A stretch of 15,678 bases of DNA from Bacillota bacterium (GCA_017621195.1 JAGATO010000056.1:1-15678); one strand, 5' to 3'; counted from the first letter of the stretch, positions 1 to 7,186 are shown. Translations and numbers: made by a program. The notes: generated from the sequence alone by a model not told the origin.

Positions 1-376
1 GACCGTCGAAGGAATTCTTGCTTACGCCCTTGAAGTCTCTTACGCGGGGCAGAGAAATGTTGAAGAACTTATCAGCAAATTCATACATTTTGTCGCCACG
101 CAGAGTAACTTTTGCGCCGATGGGCATACCCTGTCTCAGCTTGAAGTTAGCAATGGACTTCTTAGCCTTGGTGATTACGGGCTTCTGGCCTGCGATCAGT
201 CCCAGTTCTTCAACTGCAACTTCCAGCAGCTTTGCATTTTCCTTAGTGTCGCCCAGACCCATGTTAATGGTGATCTTTTCCAGCTTGGGAACTTCCATTA
301 CATTCTTATATTTAAACTTTTCCATCATGGAATTGAATACTACATTCTTGTAGGTGTCATACAGTCTTGCTGCCAA
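1..376 (-). CDS. rplE: 50S ribosomal protein L5, N-terminal part (cut by window edge)
   Basis: L5 binds 5S rRNA and forms part of the central protuberance of the large subunit. The visible 125 codons read MAARLYDTYKNVVFNSMMEK onward and include the conserved ITINMGLGDTKENAKLLE, QKPVITKAKKSIANFKLRQG and LPRVRDFKGVS segments, all typical of the first two thirds of bacterial L5. The reading frame is still open at base 1, so the C-terminal third lies outside the window. The start is a TTG at 374-376 placed 8 nt after a perfect AGGAGG; the first ATG would remove 15 conserved residues. The gene follows rplX after 17 bp as the sixth gene of the spc-type segment. Family assignment is secure. Confidence 0.97.
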   Translation of the reverse strand, partial: MAARLYDTYKNVVFNSMMEKFKYKNVMEVPKLEKITINMGLGDTKENAKLLEVAVEELGLIAGQKPVITKAKKSIANFKLRQGMPIGAKVTLRGDKMYEFADKFFNISLPRVRDFKGVSKNSFDG

Positions 377-393
377 GATGATTCCCTCCTTTC

Positions 394-699
394 TTAGTCG
401 ATAACCTGACCGGTCTTCTTGGATACTCTCTTCTTATGGCCGTTTTCTACCTTGTAACCAATTCTGGTCGGAGCCTTAGCCTTTGTATCATAGTACATAA
501 CGTTGGAAACATGGATCGGACCTTCCTGATGCTTGATTTCAGCAGCAGAAGTTCTGGTCTGCTTTGCATGCTTGGTCTGAATGTTTACGCCTTCAACGAT
601 TACGGTGTTCTTCTTCGGGAATGCCTTCAGGACCTTGCCCTTCTTACCCTTATCCTTACCAGTGATCACCAGTACGGTATCATTCTTCTTAATATGCAT
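394..699 (-). CDS. rplX: 50S ribosomal protein L24
   Basis: L24 is an assembly-initiating large-subunit protein that binds the 5' part of 23S rRNA. The 101-residue product begins MHIKKNDTVLVITGKDKGKKG, the KOW motif of the family, and continues with VEGVNIQTKHAKQ and a basic C-terminus, as usual for a protein of about 100 residues. I chose the ATG at 697-699 because GGAGG lies 7-8 nt upstream. A GTG three codons earlier is part of that ribosome binding site and cannot be the start. It sits 12 bp after rplN and 17 bp before rplE. Confidence 0.97.
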   Translation of the reverse strand: MHIKKNDTVLVITGKDKGKKGKVLKAFPKKNTVIVEGVNIQTKHAKQTRTSAAEIKHQEGPIHVSNVMYYDTKAKAPTRIGYKVENGHKKRVSKKTGQVID

Positions 700-711
700 C
701 TTTTTCACCTC

Positions 712-1080
712 CTACAGTACTTCCGGTGCCAAAGACACGATCTTCATGAAGCCCTTGTCGCGCAGCTCTCTGGCTACAGGCCCGAAAATACGGGTTCCAA
801 CGGGGTTCTTATCGTCTTTGATGATTACTGCTGCGTTCTGGTCGAACTTAACGTAGCTGCCGTCAACTCTTCTTGCGCCGTGAGAGGAACGAACGATAAC
901 TGCTTTAACAACGTCACCCTTCTTTACTACACCGCCGGGGGTAGCATCCTTAACTGCACATACGATGATATCTCCAATGTTCGCAGTTCTGCGGCTGGTA
1001 CCGCCCAGAATGCGGATACATAACAGTTCCTTTGCGCCGGAATTGTCGGCAACTTTCAATCTGGTTTCTGTCTGAATCAT
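712..1080 (-). CDS. rplN: 50S ribosomal protein L14
   Basis: L14 lies at the subunit interface and contacts 16S rRNA helix 14 and L19. The 122-residue product is full length for bacterial L14. It shows MIQTETRLKVADNSGAKELL at the start, then IRILGGTSRRTANIGD, the basic RSSHGARRVDGSYVKFDQNA loop and the TRIFGPVARELRDKGFMKIV segment ending in PEVL. The ribosome binding site GGGAGG is 9 nt upstream of the ATG. It is preceded by rpsQ after 15 bp. No anomaly is seen. Confidence 0.98.
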   Translation of the reverse strand: MIQTETRLKVADNSGAKELLCIRILGGTSRRTANIGDIIVCAVKDATPGGVVKKGDVVKAVIVRSSHGARRVDGSYVKFDQNAAVIIKDDKNPVGTRIFGPVARELRDKGFMKIVSLAPEVL

Positions 1081-1095
1081 TTGTGGTTGCCTCCC

Positions 1096-1353
1096 TTATT
1101 TTACCTTCTCGACGATGTTCACGAGTCTCCATCTCTTGTCCTTGGACAGAGGTCTCGTTTCCATAATTCTTACTTTATCGCCAATGCTGCATTCGTTTTC
1201 TTCGTCATGAGCCTTGAACTTCTTGGTTCTCTTTACAGACTTACCGTAAAGAGAATGACGAATAGATTCTTCTACAGATACAACGATGGTCTTATCCATC
1301 TTGTTGCTTGTTACGATGCCGACTCTTGTCTTTCTTGCATTTCTATCTAACAC
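1096..1353 (-). CDS. rpsQ: 30S ribosomal protein S17
   Basis: S17 is an early-binding OB-fold protein of the small-subunit body. The product (85 residues) contains RKTRVGIVTSNKMDKTIVVS, the family signature, followed by RTKKFKAHDEENECSIGDKV and the ETRPLSKDKRWRLVNIVEK C-terminus. I use a GTG start at 1351-1353, which lies 9 nt after AAAGGAGG. An in-frame ATG three codons upstream directly abuts the ribosome binding site and is too close to be used. It follows rpmC after 20 bp and precedes rplN by 15 bp. Confidence 0.95.
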   Translation of the reverse strand: MLDRNARKTRVGIVTSNKMDKTIVVSVEESIRHSLYGKSVKRTKKFKAHDEENECSIGDKVRIMETRPLSKDKRWRLVNIVEKVK

Positions 1354-1373
1354 GCTGTACATCCTCCTTTCGG

Positions 1374-1577
1374 TTAACCTTCGGTGTGATTCATCTGCTT
1401 TTCTCTCAGCACGGTCTTGCAGCGAGCGATGTCTTTCTTGATATCTCTCATCTTGATGGGGTTCTCCAACTGACCGGTTACGTGCTGGAATCTCAGGTTG
1501 AACAGTTCGTTCTTCAGCTTCTTTACCTCAGCGTTCAGCTCAACCTCGGACATTTTCTTGATCTGTTCGATTTTCAT
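1374..1577 (-). CDS. rpmC: 50S ribosomal protein L29
   Basis: L29 is a small two-helix protein near the exit of the nascent peptide tunnel, next to L23. The 67-residue product has the typical EVELNAEVKKLKNELFNLRF first helix and the DIKKDIARCKTVLREKQM second helix. Its ATG overlaps the rplP stop by one base (TAATG). Only a weak GGTGG lies upstream, so translation is probably coupled to rplP. Confidence 0.96.
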   Translation of the reverse strand: MKIEQIKKMSEVELNAEVKKLKNELFNLRFQHVTGQLENPIKMRDIKKDIARCKTVLREKQMNHTEG

Positions 1578-2011
1578 TACGCTTCACCACCCTCTGCTAC
1601 TTCCTGGCCTTTGATGGCAAACTTACACTTTACAGGGAGCTTGTGCATAGCAAGTCTCATCGCTTCTCTTGCCGCTGCTTCGGATACACCCTCAATCTCA
1701 AACATAACTCTACCAGGCTTAACAACTGCTACCCAGTATTCCGGAGCACCTTTACCGGAACCCATACGTACTTCAGCGGGCTTCTTCGTTACCGGCTTGT
1801 GCGGGAAAATCTTAATATATACCTTACCGCCTCTCTTGATGGATCTAGTCATGGCGATACGGGCAGCTTCTATCTGATTCGAGGTGATCCAACCGCATTC
1901 CTGGGATACCAGACCATAAGATCCGTAAGTGATGGTATTTCCCTTGGTTGCCACACCCTTCATTCTTCCTCTGTGGACTCTACGACGTTTTACTCTCTTA
2001 GGCATTAACAT
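1577..2011 (-). CDS. rplP: 50S ribosomal protein L16
   Basis: L16 (uL16) organises the aminoacyl-tRNA site region of 23S rRNA. The 144-residue product starts MLMPKRVKRRRVHRGRMKGV and contains ITYGSYGLVSQECGWITSNQ, the AARIAMTRSIKRGGKVYIKI segment, FPHKPVTKKPAEVRMGSGKG and the PGRVMFEIEGVSEAAAREAM helix, all family hallmarks. Two in-frame ATG codons are available. The first is chosen because GGAGG is 8 nt upstream, while the second would be at 14 nt, and MLxPKR is the common family start. It ends overlapping rpmC by one base. Confidence 0.98.
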   Translation of the reverse strand: MLMPKRVKRRRVHRGRMKGVATKGNTITYGSYGLVSQECGWITSNQIEAARIAMTRSIKRGGKVYIKIFPHKPVTKKPAEVRMGSGKGAPEYWVAVVKPGRVMFEIEGVSEAAAREAMRLAMHKLPVKCKFAIKGQEVAEGGEA

Positions 2012-2037
2012 CGCGATTTCCTCCTTTCTTCTATCGC

Positions 2038-2913
2038 TTATTCTGCAGAAGTCTCGGCAGGAGCCTCAGCCGCTGCTTCTTCAACAGCGGGGGCCGGAGC
2101 CGGCTTTGCAGGTCTCTTTCTCGGATTTACAAACTTCTTTTCTTCTCTGACATCGCCGTTTCTGCGGTCTCTTCTGTCATTTCTGTCTCTTCTCGGACGA
2201 TCGCCATCGCGTCTTTCGCGTCTGTCGCCTCTCTTGCGGTCGCTCTTGGGAGCTTCTTCCGGCAGGTTGGACTTCAGATCCTTGGACAGGTGTTCGCCGT
2301 TGTTGATCCAAACCTTAACGCCCAGCTTACCGTAAGTGGTGTCTGCTTCTGCAAATCCGTAAGCGATATCGGCTCTCAGAGTATGAAGAGGAACGTTACC
2401 TTCGCTGTACTTTTCGCTTCTTGCGATTTCAGCACCGCCAACACGGCCGGAGATCATAACCTTGATACCCTTGGCGCCGGCCTTCATGGTTCTGCCGATG
2501 GCCTGCTTCATAGCTCTTCTGAAGGAGATTCTCTTTTCCAGAGCCTGTGCGATGCTTTCTGCGGTCAGCTGCGCATCCAGCTCAGGTCTTCTTACTTCGA
2601 TGATGTTGATAGAAACGGTCTTGCCGGTCAACTTTTCCACTTCAGCCTTCAGCTGATCGATTCCGGCACCGCCGCTGCCGATAACCATACCGGGCTTTGC
2701 GGTCAGAACAGTGATCTTCATCTGGTTGTTCGCTGCTCTTTCGATCAAAACCTTGGCTACGCCGGCTGCGTATAACTTCTTCTTAACGTATTCTCTGACC
2801 TTCTTATCTTCTACCAAGTAATCGGCAAAGTCTTTTTTGTCTGCATACCACTTGGAATCCCAGTCTTTGATAACGCCCACTCTTAATCCATGTGGACTTA
2901 CTTTCTGACCCAT
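2038..2913 (-). CDS. rpsC: 30S ribosomal protein S3 with long charged C-terminal tail
   Basis: S3 sits at the mRNA entry channel of the small subunit. Residues 1-210 are canonical: GQKVSPHGLRVGVIKDWDSK at the start, a KH domain with GMVIGSGGAGI (GxxG at 79-82), RRAMKQAIGRTMKAGAKGIK near 132-151, and the YGKLGVKVWINNGE end. Bacterial S3 normally stops near residue 210-235. This one is 291 residues. The extra tail has an Arg/Asp-rich block (about 224-258, many RRD/RDR units) and then a Pro/Ala/Glu block (about 262-291). The ORF is continuous, ends normally before rplP, and starts after GGAGG with 7 nt spacing. The core call is certain; a role for the tail is unknown. Confidence 0.98.
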   Translation of the reverse strand: MGQKVSPHGLRVGVIKDWDSKWYADKKDFADYLVEDKKVREYVKKKLYAAGVAKVLIERAANNQMKITVLTAKPGMVIGSGGAGIDQLKAEVEKLTGKTVSINIIEVRRPELDAQLTAESIAQALEKRISFRRAMKQAIGRTMKAGAKGIKVMISGRVGGAEIARSEKYSEGNVPLHTLRADIAYGFAEADTTYGKLGVKVWINNGEHLSKDLKSNLPEEAPKSDRKRGDRRERRDGDRPRRDRNDRRDRRNGDVREEKKFVNPRKRPAKPAPAPAVEEAAAEAPAETSAE

Positions 2914-2933
2914 TGTTTAACCTCCTGTTTCTA

Positions 2934-3266
2934 TTATCTTTCCTTTAATGTGATGCCGATGTGGCTGCTTCTCTTCAGGATGATCGTAGCGCGGCCCTGA
3001 GAACCAGCTCTCCATCTCTTCATGGTCGGACCCTGGTTTGCGTAAGCTTCTGCAACGTACAGCTTGGAAACATCCATGTCGTGGTTGTTTTCCGCGTTGG
3101 CCTTTGCGGACAGCACTACTTTTTCTACCAGCTCAGCACCCTTGCCAGGAGTAAACTTTAAAATCGCTAATGCTTCGTCTAAATTTTTTCCTCTGATTAA
3201 GTCTGTAACAGGCTTTACTTTAATAGGAGACATTCTGACGTATTTTGCAACTGCTTTTGCTTCCAT
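2934..3266 (-). CDS. rplV: 50S ribosomal protein L22
   Basis: L22 lines the peptide exit tunnel with a long beta-hairpin. The 110-residue product shows AKYVRMSPIKVKPVTDLIRG at the start, then the EALAILKFTPGKGAELVEKV helix, and the hairpin segment around QGPTMKRWRAGSQGRATIIL, followed by KRSSHIGITLKER. Length is normal. AAAGGAG lies 9 nt before the ATG; an out-of-frame ATG between the two is ignored. It is spaced 19-20 bp from rpsS and rpsC. Confidence 0.98.
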   Translation of the reverse strand: MEAKAVAKYVRMSPIKVKPVTDLIRGKNLDEALAILKFTPGKGAELVEKVVLSAKANAENNHDMDVSKLYVAEAYANQGPTMKRWRAGSQGRATIILKRSSHIGITLKER

Positions 3267-3285
3267 TTTTCATATCTCCTTTCTA

Positions 3286-3567
3286 TTATTTCTTTACCTT
3301 GGAGGACTTGTCAGCGGCATGTCCTCTGTAGTTTCTGGTCGGAGCAAACTCACCCAGTCTGTGGCCGACCATATCTTCGGTGATGTACACGGGAACGTGC
3401 TTCTTTCCATCGTGTACTGCGATTGTGTGTCCTACCATCTGCGGGAAAATAGTAGACGGTCTGGACCAGGTCTTGATGACCTTTTTATCGTTAGCAGCGT
3501 TCATCTCTTCGATCGCCTTTAACAGCTTCGCGTTGACGAAAGGGCCTTTCTTTAAAGATCTACCCAT
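3286..3567 (-). CDS. rpsS: 30S ribosomal protein S19
   Basis: S19 pairs with S13 in the head of the small subunit. The 93-residue product begins MGRSLKKGPFVNAKLLKAIE and carries IKTWSRPSTIFPQMVGHTIA, HDGKKHVPVYITEDMVGHRL and GEFAPTRNYRGHAADKS, the whole conserved body of the family. AGGGAG precedes the ATG by 9 nt. It is separated from rplB and rplV by 19 bp each. Confidence 0.98.
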   Translation of the reverse strand: MGRSLKKGPFVNAKLLKAIEEMNAANDKKVIKTWSRPSTIFPQMVGHTIAVHDGKKHVPVYITEDMVGHRLGEFAPTRNYRGHAADKSSKVKK

Positions 3568-3586
3568 TATTTTATTCTCCCTTCAA

Positions 3587-4420
3587 CTATTTGTCGTTTC
3601 TTCTCTTTACGATATACTGGTTGGAAGCCTTGTTCTTCTTTCTGGTCTTGTAACCCAGAGCAGGCTTACCCCAAGGTGTTACCGGGCTCACACGACCGAT
3701 ACCAGCCTTACCTTCACCACCACCGTGCGGGTGATCGTTCGGGTTCATTACGGAACCACGTACGGTAGGTCTGATACCCATGTGACGCTTACGTCCTGCC
3801 TTACCCAGCATAATGTTGGAGTGATCTCCGTTGCCGACTTCGCCGATGGTGGCTCTGCATTCGGTTCTGATCTTACGAACTTCTCCGGACGGCAGACGAA
3901 CCTGGCAGTAAGCGCCTTCCTTCGCCATCAGCTGTGCGCCGTTACCTGCGGAGCGAACCAGCTGTGCGCCCTTTCCTGCTTTCAGTTCCACGCAGTGGAT
4001 GATGGTACCAACGGGGATGTCTGCCAGCTTCAGGGTGTTTCCAACGGTGATGTCAGCGTTGGCGCCGGACAGGATCACGTCGCCAACCTTCAGCTTTTCG
4101 GGAGCGATGATGTATCTCTTTTCACCGTCGGCATACTGTACCAGAGCGATGTTAGCGCTTCTGTTGGGATCGTATTCGATCGTCTTAACAGTTGCGGGGA
4201 TGTCATCCTTATTTCTCTTAAAGTCGATAATTCTGTATTTGATCTTGGCGCCGCCGCCTCTGTGTCTTACAGTGATCTTACCTCTGGAGTTTCTTCCGGA
4301 GTGCTTTTTCAGGCTTACTGTAAGAGACTTTTCCGGAGTCGAGGTGGTGATTTCCTCAAATGTGGAAACGGTCATACCTCTCAAACCCGGAGTGGTCGGA
4401 TTGTATTTCTTAATTCCCAT
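3587..4420 (-). CDS. rplB: 50S ribosomal protein L2
   Basis: L2 is needed for subunit association and for the peptidyl transferase centre region. The 277-residue product is full length. It includes the early KYNPTTPGLRGMTVSTFEEI, GRNSRGKITVRHRGGGAKIK, the central AGKGAQLVRSAGNGAQLMAK loop and the near-invariant NPNDHPHGGGEGKAGIGR region holding the functionally important histidine, followed by a basic GYKTRKKNKASNQYIVKRR tail. AAGGAGG lies 9 nt before the ATG and overlaps the rplW stop codon (TAAGGAGG), which fits translational coupling. Confidence 0.98.
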   Translation of the reverse strand: MGIKKYNPTTPGLRGMTVSTFEEITTSTPEKSLTVSLKKHSGRNSRGKITVRHRGGGAKIKYRIIDFKRNKDDIPATVKTIEYDPNRSANIALVQYADGEKRYIIAPEKLKVGDVILSGANADITVGNTLKLADIPVGTIIHCVELKAGKGAQLVRSAGNGAQLMAKEGAYCQVRLPSGEVRKIRTECRATIGEVGNGDHSNIMLGKAGRKRHMGIRPTVRGSVMNPNDHPHGGGEGKAGIGRVSPVTPWGKPALGYKTRKKNKASNQYIVKRRNDK

Positions 4421-4434
4421 CGTTCAGTCCCTCC

Positions 4435-4722
4435 TTACAGGCTCTGGAAGAATTCAATTTCCTTACTCTTTTCAGTAAGGGTAACGATCGCTTTCTTGGA
4501 AGCAGCCGTTCTACCTACGTTTCTTCCCATTCTCTTCACTTTTCCGTTAACGTTCATGATGTTGACTTTTTCAACTTCTACGCCGAAGATTTCTTCCACA
4601 GCCAGCTTGACCTGAGTCTTGTTGGCGCCTACGGCAACCTTGAACGTGTATTTCTTGTTCTGTGCGTCATCCATGGAAGTTTCAGTGATGACCGGTCTGA
4701 TAATTACGTCATAAGCCGTCAT
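4435..4722 (-). CDS. rplW: 50S ribosomal protein L23
   Basis: L23 surrounds the tunnel exit and docks trigger factor and SRP. The 95-residue product reads MTAYDVIIRPVITETSMDDA, then YTFKVAVGANKTQVKLAVEE and FGVEVEKVNIMNVNGKVKR, the conserved L23 core. Its ATG overlaps the rplD stop by one base (TAATG), and GAGGAGG lies inside the rplD 3' end, so the two are coupled. Length is normal. Confidence 0.97.
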   Translation of the reverse strand: MTAYDVIIRPVITETSMDDAQNKKYTFKVAVGANKTQVKLAVEEIFGVEVEKVNIMNVNGKVKRMGRNVGRTAASKKAIVTLTEKSKEIEFFQSL

Positions 4723-5345
4723 TACGCATATACCTCCTCGATCTTCTTAACAGCATCCGCAGTTACGATGAAGCTGGTGTGATTTACGATTTCGTAAACG
4801 TTCATCTGGGATACCATAGTGGTTTTAACTCCGGGGATATTAGCAGCCGCCTTGATGATCACGTCATCCTTTTCTGCGGTTACGATCAGGGCCTTCTTGG
4901 CAGCCTTGACGTTTTCTAATACCTTGATCATTTCCTTGGTCTTGGGTGCGTCCAGCTTCAGAGCATCCAGAACCACGATTTCGTTGTCCTGTACCTTGGA
5001 GGTCAGAGCGGACTTCATTGCCAGTCTTCTTACCTTCTTGGGAACGCTGTATCTGTAATCTCTCGGCTTCGGAGCGAATACGATACCGCCGCCGATCTGA
5101 GACGGGTCAGTGCTGGAACCCTGTCTGTGACGACCGGTTCCCTTCTGACGGAAGGGCTTTCTGCCGCCTCCGCGGACTTCAGCTCTGGTCTTTGCGGACT
5201 GTGTGCCCTGTCTCTGGTTTGCTAAATAATTTTTGATCACATCGTGAACGGCATATTCGTTAACTTCGATTCCGAAGACTGCGTCGTTCAGCTCGATGGT
5301 GCCGGCTTCTGCTCCGGCCATGTTCAGCATAGTAACTTTTGCCAT
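4722..5345 (-). CDS. rplD: 50S ribosomal protein L4
   Basis: L4 reaches into the exit tunnel with a long loop, and in Enterobacteria it is also the autoregulator of the S10 operon. The 207-residue product has the loop signature AKTRAEVRGGGRKPFRQKGT followed by GRHRQGSSTDPSQIGGGIVF and PKPRDYRYSVPKKVRRLAMK, then a Rossmann-like C-terminal half. AAAGGAGG is well placed upstream. It is 22 bp after rplC. Whether it regulates this operon cannot be read from the gene. See the leader and the rpsJ-rplC gap for candidate RNA targets. Confidence 0.98.
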   Translation of the reverse strand: MAKVTMLNMAGAEAGTIELNDAVFGIEVNEYAVHDVIKNYLANQRQGTQSAKTRAEVRGGGRKPFRQKGTGRHRQGSSTDPSQIGGGIVFAPKPRDYRYSVPKKVRRLAMKSALTSKVQDNEIVVLDALKLDAPKTKEMIKVLENVKAAKKALIVTAEKDDVIIKAAANIPGVKTTMVSQMNVYEIVNHTSFIVTADAVKKIEEVYA

Positions 5346-5367
5346 TTGACTTCCTCCTTTCCGTAAC

Positions 5368-6003
5368 CTATTTTCCCTGGCCCTTAACGGCGTACTGGAT
5401 CTTCAGCAGGCCGCCCTTGTTTCCGGGAACTGCGCCCTTGACGAGCATCAGGTTTCTGTCGGCGATGACTTTAACGAGTTCTACGTTCTGTACAGTAACG
5501 GTCTCTCTGCCGGTTCTTCCGGGAGCTTCATTGCCCTTGAATACACGGGAGGGATAGGTTGCTGCAGCCAGGCCGCCGGGAAGTCTCTTGTGCTTGGAAC
5601 CGTGGCTCATGGGGCCTCTGCGGTGTCCGTGCCGTTTGATGTTACCCTGGGTACCCTTACCTTTGGAAGTACCGGTGATGTCCAGCTTTACGCCTTCTTC
5701 GAAGTCAGCTACGGTGATGACCTGTCCTGCTTCGTAGGTTTCGCCTTCGTCCAGACGGATCTCGGTCAGGTGCTTCTTCAGCGGAGCCTGCCACTTGGCA
5801 AAGTGACCCTTCATGGGTTTGTTTACTCTCTGTTCTTTCGCATCTTCAAAACCGATCTGAACGGCGTTGTATCCGTCGGTCTCTACGGTCTTGATCTGGG
5901 TTACGACTGCGGGACCTGCTTCGATGACAGTTACCGGAATCGCAGCGCCATGTTCGGAAAAGATCTGAGTCATTCCGATCTTCTTTCCTAAGATTGTCTT
6001 CAT
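5368..6003 (-). CDS. rplC: 50S ribosomal protein L3
   Basis: L3 starts large-subunit assembly and its loop approaches the peptidyl transferase centre. The 211-residue product starts MKTILGKKIGMTQIFSEHGA and contains DITGTSKGKGTQGNIKRHGH, RRGPMSHGSKHKRLPGGLAA, ATYPSRVFKGNEAPGRTGRE and TVTVQNVELVKV. The family GQxRGPMxHGS motif is present as GHRRGPMSHGS. The glutamine that is methylated in E. coli L3 is replaced by histidine at that site. AGGAGG lies about 9 nt before the ATG. It is preceded by an unusually large 142-bp structured gap after rpsJ. Confidence 0.98.
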   Translation of the reverse strand: MKTILGKKIGMTQIFSEHGAAIPVTVIEAGPAVVTQIKTVETDGYNAVQIGFEDAKEQRVNKPMKGHFAKWQAPLKKHLTEIRLDEGETYEAGQVITVADFEEGVKLDITGTSKGKGTQGNIKRHGHRRGPMSHGSKHKRLPGGLAAATYPSRVFKGNEAPGRTGRETVTVQNVELVKVIADRNLMLVKGAVPGNKGGLLKIQYAVKGQGK

Positions 6004-6033
6004 TCCTTTGTTCCTCCTAAATTTCTTACAGCG

Positions 6034-6150
6034 GATTACTTTTTGTAATCATACTAAGCGGAGATTTTCCGGGTGGGTATCGCTCTTTCACTGACACAGG
6101 ATGGAAAGGCGACACGCTTTAGGTCAATCTATGTGATTCTTAGTATTACA
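6034..6150 (-). promoter_or_regulatory. structured intercistronic RNA between rpsJ and rplC
   Basis: Read on the transcribed strand, this gap pairs as follows. The closing stem P1 joins TGTAATACTAAG (6139-6150, covering the rpsJ stop) to CTTAGTATGATTACA (6044-6058), giving 12 pairs with a 3-nt bulge. Directly stacked inside are hairpin AATC/GATT (6126-6138), a long hairpin GTGTCGC+CTTTC with GAAAG+A+GCGATAC (6077-6115, 12 pairs including one G-U, single-base bulge, 14-nt loop) and hairpin CGGA/TCCG (6059-6071). A competing hairpin GATTAC-AAAAA-GTAATC (6034-6050) reuses the 3' strand of P1. The rplC ribosome binding site follows at 6013-6018. It lacks a T tract, so it is not a simple terminator. 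The pairing is visible in the sequence; a ribosomal-protein or other ligand is inference. Confidence 0.6.
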
Positions 6151-6454
6151 GTTTGATTTCGATGTCGACTCCGGCAGGCATATCCAGCTTCATCAGCGCA
6201 TCGATGGTCTTGGGGGTGGGGCTTAAGATGTCAATCAGTCTCTTGTGAGTTCTCTGTTCGAACTGTTCTCTGGAGTCCTTGTACTTGTGTACCGCTCTCA
6301 GGATGGTGATCACCTGCTTTTCGGTGGGAAGGGGAATGGGTCCGGATACTTCCGCGCCGGTCTTCTTAGCGGTTTCTACGATCTTCGCTGCGGACTGATC
6401 CAGAGATTTGTGATCGTAAGCCTTTAACTTGATTCTGATTTTCTGACTGCTCAT
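6146..6454 (-). CDS. rpsJ: 30S ribosomal protein S10
   Basis: S10 is in the head of the small subunit and also acts in transcription antitermination with NusB. The 102-residue product is full length: IRIKLKAYDHKSLDQSAAKI, VETAKKTGAEVSGPIPLPTE, the KRLIDILSPTPKTIDALMKL motif and DMPAGVDIEIKL. The ATG is preceded by AAGGAGG. It is the first gene of the operon here, with its promoter about 310 bp upstream. Its stop codon lies inside the closing stem of the downstream RNA structure, so terminating ribosomes would disturb that fold. Confidence 0.98.
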   Translation of the reverse strand: MSSQKIRIKLKAYDHKSLDQSAAKIVETAKKTGAEVSGPIPLPTEKQVITILRAVHKYKDSREQFEQRTHKRLIDILSPTPKTIDALMKLDMPAGVDIEIKL

Positions 6455-6758
6455 TGATTGTTCCTCCTTGTTTTTCGTACGTTTTCGCTATGCTGTACGA
6501 GGGCTTGTCGCGCCTCTTTTTTCAGGTGTTCACGGCTGTTCGCCGGTTCTCTTTCGGACCGCAGCCGGTCACTTGGTTTCGAGCGAAACACGTTTCCGTG
6601 TGTTTCATTATTTTTTACTCAAAACAAAAGCGCGAGATCCCTTCGCCCGATTCTGGATCGGACAGTTCTCGGCAGAAATTACCTGATAGCTCAGCAACTT
6701 CCTGCGTCATCGCATTATTTTTAAGCATTAGCAGCGCTTGTGGCAGTGATTCACAAGC
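6455..6758 (-). promoter_or_regulatory. long 5' leader of the S10 operon
   Basis: About 300 nt of untranslated RNA separate the predicted start of transcription from rpsJ. The leader opens with hairpin GCTTGTG/CACAAGC (6736-6758). Next is a nested structure with inner CCGAT/ATCGG and outer CGAGA/TCTCG arms (about 6632-6674), then GAAACAC/GTGTTTC (about 6586-6607) and GACCG-GCTG-CGGTC (about 6558-6571). The S10 leader bound by L4 in Enterobacteria lies in the same place. I see no sequence match that would prove homology, so a regulatory role is inferred from position and structure. Confidence 0.45.
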
Positions 6759-6764
6759 TTTTTT

Positions 6765-6793
6765 AGTATAATCTAAAATTCAAGACTTTGCAA
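6765..6793 (-). promoter_or_regulatory. sigma-A promoter of the S10 operon
   Basis: On the minus strand TTGCAA (6788-6793) and TATACT (6765-6770) are separated by exactly 17 bp, a good housekeeping promoter. Transcription would begin near 6757-6759, just at the first leader hairpin. The surrounding bases are AT-rich. Confidence 0.7.
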
Positions 6794-7186
6794 GTCTTTT
6801 TTTAAATATTTTTTCGGTTTTTTTCCCTTTTCCCCCGATGTCCAAAATTCCCCAATCCACGCAAAATCAACGCTTTACACGATTTCGTTTTTTTGCGCCT
6901 TCATACACTCTTCCTGGCGTTTCATTTTGAATTATCTGAAAAATTGTCATCCGATTCCAGACCGGTTTTTCAAAATCTTCACTGGCGATGCCTCACCCCT
7001 CATTTTTCCGTTTTTTTCTTCCCTTTTGCTTTATCTTTCCTATTATTTATCAAAATCGCCGAAAACTCCGTGATTTCCCCGAATTTTATCCCATTCTTCC
7101 AAAAGAAATCGAAGCGGTACAAAAGAACAAAAAGGGTTGAAAACCATCCTCAGTGCGGTATGTGTGTATTGTGTATTGTGTATCAC
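6794..7186. other. AT-rich intergenic stretch without a gene
   Basis: The plus strand is pyrimidine-rich with several T runs. Short open frames here look like no known protein and lack ribosome binding sites. The only regular element is a 7-bp tandem repeat GTGTATT, three copies with the last ending in C, at about 7164-7184. Confidence 0.5.

Noticed and set aside
3380..4615. 411-codon open frame on the plus strand opposite rpsS, rplB and rplW
   Set aside because: It lies wholly antisense to conserved ribosomal genes, has no ribosome binding site, and its sequence is the low-information mirror expected from their codon use.
6782..6800. Terminator-like AAGACTT-TGC-AAGTCTT followed by T's on the plus strand
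   Set aside because: No plus-strand gene lies upstream, and the hairpin overlaps the -35 of the S10 promoter, so it is probably incidental.
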